Source of the DNA: Pisaster brevispinus
Lineage: Eukaryota > Echinodermata > Asteroidea > Forcipulatida > Asteriidae
NCBI GenBank assembly: GCA_023634235.1
Contig: JAMKCF010000019.1
Span: 1,798,001-1,862,000 of the forward strand
Direction of reading: 5' to 3'
DNA: 64,000 bases
Shown: piece after piece, positions 62,101 to 64,000 of the stretch
How positions within the stretch are numbered: the stretch's first letter is position 1
Layout: the number at the start of each line of letters is the position of its first letter
Notes under the pieces: model-generated
Database searches by the model: none
Seen by the model: the letters and a program-made list of their open reading frames with translations, nothing else
Told to the model about the DNA's origin: nothing
Translations under genes and position numbers: made by a program

Positions 62101-64000
62101 CACATCCTCTGATATTGTGAGCAGGATCATTAATGTCAACACTATCATACAGGTAATGAGTCTTTTTATCTCTGTCACACCCCCCCCCCCCCATGACAGT
62201 GGTGGTCATAATGAAGACAAAGTGGATATAGCAATTGGAGATTTATGGGAGCTCTAGGTGGCAGCAGACTTACTTTTGTTTTCAGAAGGGTGCCCAAGCT
62301 CAGAATTAATTAGTCAATGGAAAATTACCTGGTAATGTACACACACATTTTAGCATTCTCCTATTAGACTTACACATGTATGCTTTCCTTTAGAAGGTTG
62401 TCCCTCGATGTCAAGGTTGACTTTTCCAGATGCCAGGTTGTCATGATATTGGTAAGACCCCATGTGTGAAATCAGGCCAATGTGTGCATGACAGAGACGA
62501 CCACAGATTGTACACACAAGTGAGACATTTGGGTCACGATTAGAGTTATGTGGTGTGTCATGGCCGAGTTTGGACTTGAGTTCTGATGGTTGAATCATCA
62601 GAGTGTCAGTTCAAATCCAGGTTGTGACACTTGTGTCCGAGAGCAAGACACTAAACCATAATTGCGTCTCTTAACGCAGGTATCTAAAAGTATGCCCGAT
62701 GAACAGAGATAATAATGCTGTACAGCGCCTTGATCTAGCTACTAGGATATGTGCGCAATATAAGAACCAAATATTATAATAATGCTGTTATCCACTTGCA
62801 GTCGGCAGCGAGCACTTTCCAGTTCCTGGAAGGTTTCCAGTCTCTGTCTACGCTGGCTGCAACCAGATGTTATTTTTACCATGTTTTAGTAGTTTAGTCT
62901 CAGCCTGCCAATTGGGCCTGGGCTGTCTTGCACTTTGACATACAGAACAGTCTTTTGAAGGCGGCCCTAATCCATGTGATCCATGTGTCCCACCCACTTA
63001 GGTTGTTTCGCAACAATGTGACTTCAATGCTTGGTAGCTTGACATGAGAGAGCACCTCATTGTTTGTTATGTGGTCCTCCCAAGTGATGGTCATGATTTG
63101 TAGCAGATGGCATTGTTGAACTGATTCTAGTTCCTTGATGTGCTGTTGATAGAGTGTGGAAGTCTCAGCAGAGTACAGGAGACTAGGCAGAACAATTATT
63201 TTTCACTTGATGGCAAGTTTGATTCCATGGCAGGACGTTTGTATTTCTTCAACAGTTTTCCACTAGGCCAGGCGATTAACACTGTCAAAGGCTTTTGCGA
63301 AGTCAATAAAACACATTAGAGTGGTCTTCTTTGGTCAATGGCCTTCTCTTGCAGCTGACAGAGAGTCTAAATCATCTGTTGGGTCTAAAGCCACACTGAG
63401 ATTGTAGAAGTGGACTTTTTGTGAATCAAAATGATCCATTTTGGGAGCATAAACAGATAGCAAAGTGACAGAAGACATGGAAGATGCCTTACTAATTGGA
63501 AGGTTCAGTGAGGCTAGCCTGTCAGAAATGCTACCTGGCTGTTCTGGCATACTATCTTCAATCTGAATAGCAATGACAAAACCAACACCAGATGTTCATT
63601 TTTTTCTGTTCTGAAGTGGTTCCATACCCGAAAATCATGTAAGTTTTCTCGTGGAGTTGGCCTGTACTGCTGAGCCGTACTTCTGAGAGGGTATCTGGAG
63701 CCTGCACTGAAGTTTATAATACATGGGGCCTTGCACAGAAGCCACTGATACTCACTGAGCCCACTTCTCTTCAACCCAGTGGCAGGCTGCTGCCCATCGA
63801 CTAGAAGTGGAAGGATTTGTCCTGCAGTATCTCACTGAGGAAATTGTTGACCTCTGCTGTTATCCAACGGTTTGAAATCGTCTGCCAGACGTCATGAAGG
63901 TGAGACTAGGATGGATATTTTGTCTACGCCGTTGGACCGTCTCAGTCGTTCTGCTGCCAGCAACCAATCCTACCATTTCATCCATGGCTGGGGGTTTAAA
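32123..64000 (+). CDS. NUP133: Nucleoporin NUP133, exons 1-19, continues past the window
   Basis: Exons: 32123-32307, 33688-33815, 34751-34854, 35849-36073, 37466-37537, 38013-38108, 49232-49342, 51040-51096, 51720-51775, 52304-52374, 53762-53847, 54970-55072, 56953-57024, 57216-57451, 58115-58274, 58612-58721, 60142-60248, 61032-61134, 62033-62152. All phases agree and total 734 codons. The N-terminus is a disordered Ser/Gly/Arg-rich segment. The beta-propeller follows (GWACVVCGRRLFVW, EGIIRYWPNIASEGTY), then the helical domain (LKAAFLQACRQNL, DDFPASDPRWAES, ILLHQLEDKMKAH, LLLCEHAEKLAAA), all colinear with vertebrate NUP133. It is a scaffold subunit at the tip of the Y (NUP107-160) complex of the nuclear pore. 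About two thirds of the usual 1156 residues are present; the next exon was not found before 64000. Intron 6 (11.1 kb) holds an ependymin-related gene on the other strand. Confidence 0.95.
32965..33125. repeat. Degenerate interspersed repeat (AGGCCTG family), NUP133 intron 1
   Basis: Contains AAGGGCACCTCTATGAGG and AAGGGGCACCAAGGCAATGACC, also seen at 59709-59800 (AAGGGCACCTCTGTGAGG). It ends with TATCAGGCCTGG. Decayed and without clear borders. Confidence 0.55.
34474..34631. mobile_element. MITE with CAGGCCTG termini, 158 bp
   Basis: Inverted ends CAGGCCTGGAGTT and AATTCCAGGCCTG, flanked by CAGTG on both sides (34469-34473 and 34632-34636). Related but more decayed sequence is at 36978-37105 and about 50140-50320. 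In NUP133 intron 2. Confidence 0.65.
34922..35207. mobile_element. MITE with ~37-bp inverted ends, 286 bp
   Basis: The left end has TTCAGACAGGTGCTCCAGAG then TCGCGCCGAACCAAAT; the right end carries the complement with two or three changes. Related TTCGGCTC and GCTCCAGAGTCGGTCC segments recur inside. In NUP133 intron 3, without an open frame. Confidence 0.75.
36181..36367. mobile_element. MITE with GCCCAATTTCATAGAGCTG termini
   Basis: Perfect 19-bp inverted ends at 36184-36202 and 36345-36363. Inside are AAGCACAACA repeats and GCTTAGCAGAAA. A diverged relative (GGCCCAATTTTATAGAGCC) starts near 54027 in a later NUP133 intron. Confidence 0.75.
36414..36630. mobile_element. GGGCC-ended MITE, copy 1 (217 bp)
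   Basis: Ends GGGGCCTTGTCACACTGGGC and AAATTGCCTCGTGTTACATGGCCC are imperfect inverted repeats. AGTCTC flanks both sides (36408-36413, 36631-36636). The interior GGCAACTTGGAGGCAACT and AAAAGGAACACTTTGGTAGC is shared with copies at 58836-59018 and 60752-60964. Confidence 0.75.
38244..38679. mobile_element. PIF/Harbinger-like MITE, 436 bp
   Basis: Inverted ends TACCCCAGTCACAATTA and TAATTGTGACTTAGGTA (two mismatches in 17) are flanked directly by TAA on each side, the 3-bp TWA duplication typical of Harbinger elements. Inside are GCGAGTAGTTTGCGACGG and several internal inverted pairs (GTCGGCC, GGGCAT). In NUP133 intron 6. Confidence 0.72.
39178..39236. repeat. Perfect 15-bp hairpin
   Basis: TTGCAGTTTGTAATT (39178-39192) and its exact complement (39222-39236) around a 29-nt AT-rich loop, in NUP133 intron 6. 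Function unknown; it may be an element remnant. Confidence 0.6.
41205..41210 (-). terminator. Candidate poly(A) signal of the ependymin-related gene
   Basis: AATAAA on the minus strand about 290 bp past the stop codon at 41501. The nearest canonical signal seen; not confirmed. Confidence 0.4.
41501..45229 (-). CDS. Ependymin-related secreted protein, 6 exons, nested in NUP133 intron 6
   Basis: Exons 45109-45229, 44207-44364, 43462-43534, 42632-42805, 42181-42275 and 41501-41596 join in phase (1, 0, 1, 1, 0), giving 238 residues. Signal peptide about 1-20 (MKTVAALCLIVLAAASLTNA). Ependymin-type features follow: CKCLPKRFQVRIG, NGNCTLTP, a TFSFTKRDCLPIS segment matching the family's V-x-D-C-x-P-V, and FKYGIRDRAFWFDVPDICTS matching the conserved GI-x-D-x-x-x-F-x-x-P-x-x-C. 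Several potential N-glycosylation sites (NTSS, NCT) are present. Ependymin-related proteins are secreted or lysosomal lipid/calcium-binding proteins; in echinoderms they are tied to tissue regeneration and extracellular matrix. Complete and apparently functional. It has its own TATA box and runs opposite to the host gene. Confidence 0.9.
43213..43318. repeat. Foldback repeat with CTCGAG centre, copy 2
   Basis: AGTAGTCCGACGTTTCGACC on the left pairs with GGTTGGAATGTCAGGCCACT on the right around two CTTTCTCGAG motifs. Related to the copy at 26652-26744. In intron 3 of the ependymin-related gene. Confidence 0.75.
45307..45314 (-). promoter_or_regulatory. TATA box of the ependymin-related gene
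   Basis: TATAAATA on the minus strand, 78-85 bp upstream of the ATG at 45229, which would leave a 5' UTR of about 50 nt. A good match to the consensus at a suitable distance. Confidence 0.65.
46890..46985 (-). repeat. tRNA-derived SINE fragment
   Basis: On the minus strand, a GCTCGGTGGGTGATTAAGA head followed 35-40 nt later by GGTTCCAATCCGACC resembles RNA polymerase III A and B boxes. The tail is not defined. Confidence 0.4.
47489..47698 (+). repeat. Perfect 103-bp tandem duplication
   Basis: Two adjacent copies that start CATGTGCCTTTCACGTGATG (47489 and 47592) and are identical for the whole 103-bp period as far as I can read. In NUP133 intron 6. Confidence 0.92.
48940..48985 (+). repeat. 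14-bp tandem repeat in a TACTCG-rich tract
   Basis: Three copies of GGTACTCAGACACT with a fourth partial. The surrounding 48480-49080 is unusually rich in GTACTTG/GTACTCG words, like an older, decayed array. Confidence 0.8.
50140..50320. repeat. Degenerate AGGCCTG-family repeat, NUP133 intron 7
   Basis: A run of GCTGTGGTGCCCT words (twice) with CCTCATAAAAGTGCCCCTTA and a terminal TTCAAGGCCTGTA resembles the elements at 34474 and 36978. Borders unclear. Confidence 0.45.
52637..52785 (+). repeat. Interspersed repeat with internal tRNA-like domain, copy 1
   Basis: A conserved leader (TCTGACTGGCACCCC...AGGGAGACCGCCAACATAG) precedes a 72-nt tRNA-like fold at 52693-52764. Its acceptor arms GGCTGGA/TCCAGTC pair fully with one G-T; a D-arm GCTC/GGGC and a T-arm with GGTTCAAGTCC are present. 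The anticodon arm has a mismatch and a non-U at position 33, so it is unlikely to be a working tRNA. A TTTTTCTTTGTTCAAACCC tail follows. Confidence 0.75.
55178..55285. mobile_element. Foldback element of about 108 bp
   Basis: AAATGACTCAAAGCATCT on the left and AGATGCTTTGAGTCACTT on the right, extending through GTATGTAC/GTACATAC, flank a short AT-rich centre. In the NUP133 intron between exons 12 and 13. Confidence 0.75.
56235..56510 (+). repeat. 42-44-bp minisatellite, about 6 copies
   Basis: Imperfect units around TTTTATTGCTAACAGTAATA then ACCGATGTAAAGG and an AAACTGG-like spacer. Individual units are 42, 43 or 44 bp. In the NUP133 intron between exons 12 and 13. Confidence 0.88.
58836..59018. 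mobile_element. GGGCC-ended MITE, copy 2
   Basis: Shares GGGCCCTGTCACATGAGGCA at the left, GGAGGCAACCAACTACACTA inside and AAATTGCTTCATGTGACATG at the right with the copies at 36414 and 60752. Target-site duplication not clear. Confidence 0.7.
59080..59232 (+). repeat. Interspersed repeat with internal tRNA-like domain, copy 2
   Basis: The same leader (TCTGACTGGCACCCCGAACA, AGGGAGACTGCCAGCATTAG) and tail (TTTTTTTGTTCAACCC) as copy 1. The tRNA-like part at 59137-59208 keeps AGATAGCTCAGTTGATAGAT and GGTTTCAGTCCCGC but the anticodon arm is lost. Confidence 0.72.
59650..59830. repeat. Degenerate AGGCCTG-family repeat, NUP133 intron 16
   Basis: Contains AAGGGCACCTCTGTGAGGGA and AAGGGGCACCAAGGCAATGA, matching 32965-33125. 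Confidence 0.5.
59858..60005 (+). repeat. tRNA-derived SINE fragment
   Basis: A B-box-like TGTTCAAATCCCGCC is followed by a body (GGCACTATGTGGACTTGG, CAGTCCCTACCTGATGGCGT, CCTCCCACATCTAAGAC) that looks like an invertebrate SINE. The A-box side is eroded. Confidence 0.5.
60752..60964. mobile_element. GGGCC-ended MITE, copy 3
   Basis: Carries GCCTTGTCACACAGGGCAAT, AACTTGGAGGCAACCAACTG and AAATTGCCTCATGTTTTATA, matching copies 1 and 2. In the intron before exon 18. Confidence 0.7.
62440..63800 (-). pseudogene. Decayed non-LTR retrotransposon (LINE), endonuclease and reverse transcriptase remnants
   Basis: On the minus strand, in order: an endonuclease (EEP) stretch with SDRLASLNLPIS and TLLSVYAPKM (about 63390-63560); a reverse-transcriptase piece FIDFAKAFDSVNR (about 63275-63320); the C-terminal HIKELESVQQC and TITWEDHITNNEVL region (62890-63140); and a CTICGRL...GLISHM zinc-finger-like end (62440-62530). 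Frames are broken by stops and shifts, the catalytic centre between the EEP and C-terminal parts is largely deleted, and a SINE lies before the finger. Non-functional. In the NUP133 intron after exon 19. Confidence 0.75.
62550..62786 (+). mobile_element. tRNA-derived SINE inserted in the LINE remnant
   Basis: A-box TGGCCGAGTTTGG (62560-62572) and B-box AGTTCAAATCC (62608-62618) have tRNA-like spacing. A body with GAGCAAGACACTAAACCATA and a 3' end AGAACCAAATATTATAATAA follow. It separates two parts of the LINE that reads on the other strand. Confidence 0.72.
63801..64000. other. Window end within a NUP133 intron
   Basis: No exon matching the next expected NUP133 segment is seen. The sequence may be the 5' continuation of the LINE remnant, but no motif can be supported. 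Confidence 0.4.

Noticed and set aside
62153..64000. A twentieth NUP133 exon in the last 1.8 kb
   Set aside because: No segment matched the expected continuation after the VNTIIQ end of exon 19; the region is SINE and LINE remnants.

Overview
This is animal nuclear DNA. Genes are interrupted by many GT-AG introns, the sequence is AT-rich, and transposon remnants are dense. It carries metazoan TTAGGG-type repeats and recognisable animal genes. The mix of secreted intronless C-type lectins with a PAN domain, an ependymin-related gene, and many short foldback and hAT/Harbinger/Mutator-like MITEs suggests a marine invertebrate deuterostome, most likely an echinoderm. The species is inferred, not read from the sequence.

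Layout. 376-3940 (+): a complete four-exon NAA80 (actin N-terminal acetyltransferase) with its GNAT motif, polyproline stretch and conserved C-terminal tail. 6028-9795 (-): a three-exon gene whose product has a meteorin-like pattern, with two possible upstream exons (10265-10427, 13181-13308) not fully linked to it. Its introns hold an interstitial telomere-like array, and two short TIR elements with readable target-site duplications lie just upstream. 17004-17810 (-) and 30051-30815 (-): two intronless secreted C-type lectin + PAN paralogues. Between them, 21009-23703 (-) is a four-exon retinol/hydroxysteroid-dehydrogenase-like SDR. 27449-29876 is a block of nested mobile elements containing long inverted repeats and a 10-unit, 31-bp tandem array. 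32123 to beyond the window end (+): the first 19 exons of nucleoporin NUP133, about 734 codons, reaching into the alpha-helical domain. Its roughly 11-kb intron 6 contains a complete six-exon ependymin-related gene on the opposite strand (41501-45229). NUP133 introns also carry several MITE families, tRNA-derived SINEs, minisatellites and a decayed LINE at the right edge.

How the genes relate: they do not form one pathway. The clearest local relationships are the lectin pair, which shares conserved ends but has a strongly diverged sugar-binding core, and the gene-within-intron arrangement of the ependymin-related gene and NUP133. Exon boundaries below were set by hand from GT/AG sites and matching codon phases; no alignments or transcript data were available. 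The best candidate for something undescribed is the nested repeat block at 27.4-29.9 kb, with Helentron/HINE-like ends and a foldback element that carries the GATA/TATC dyad array.
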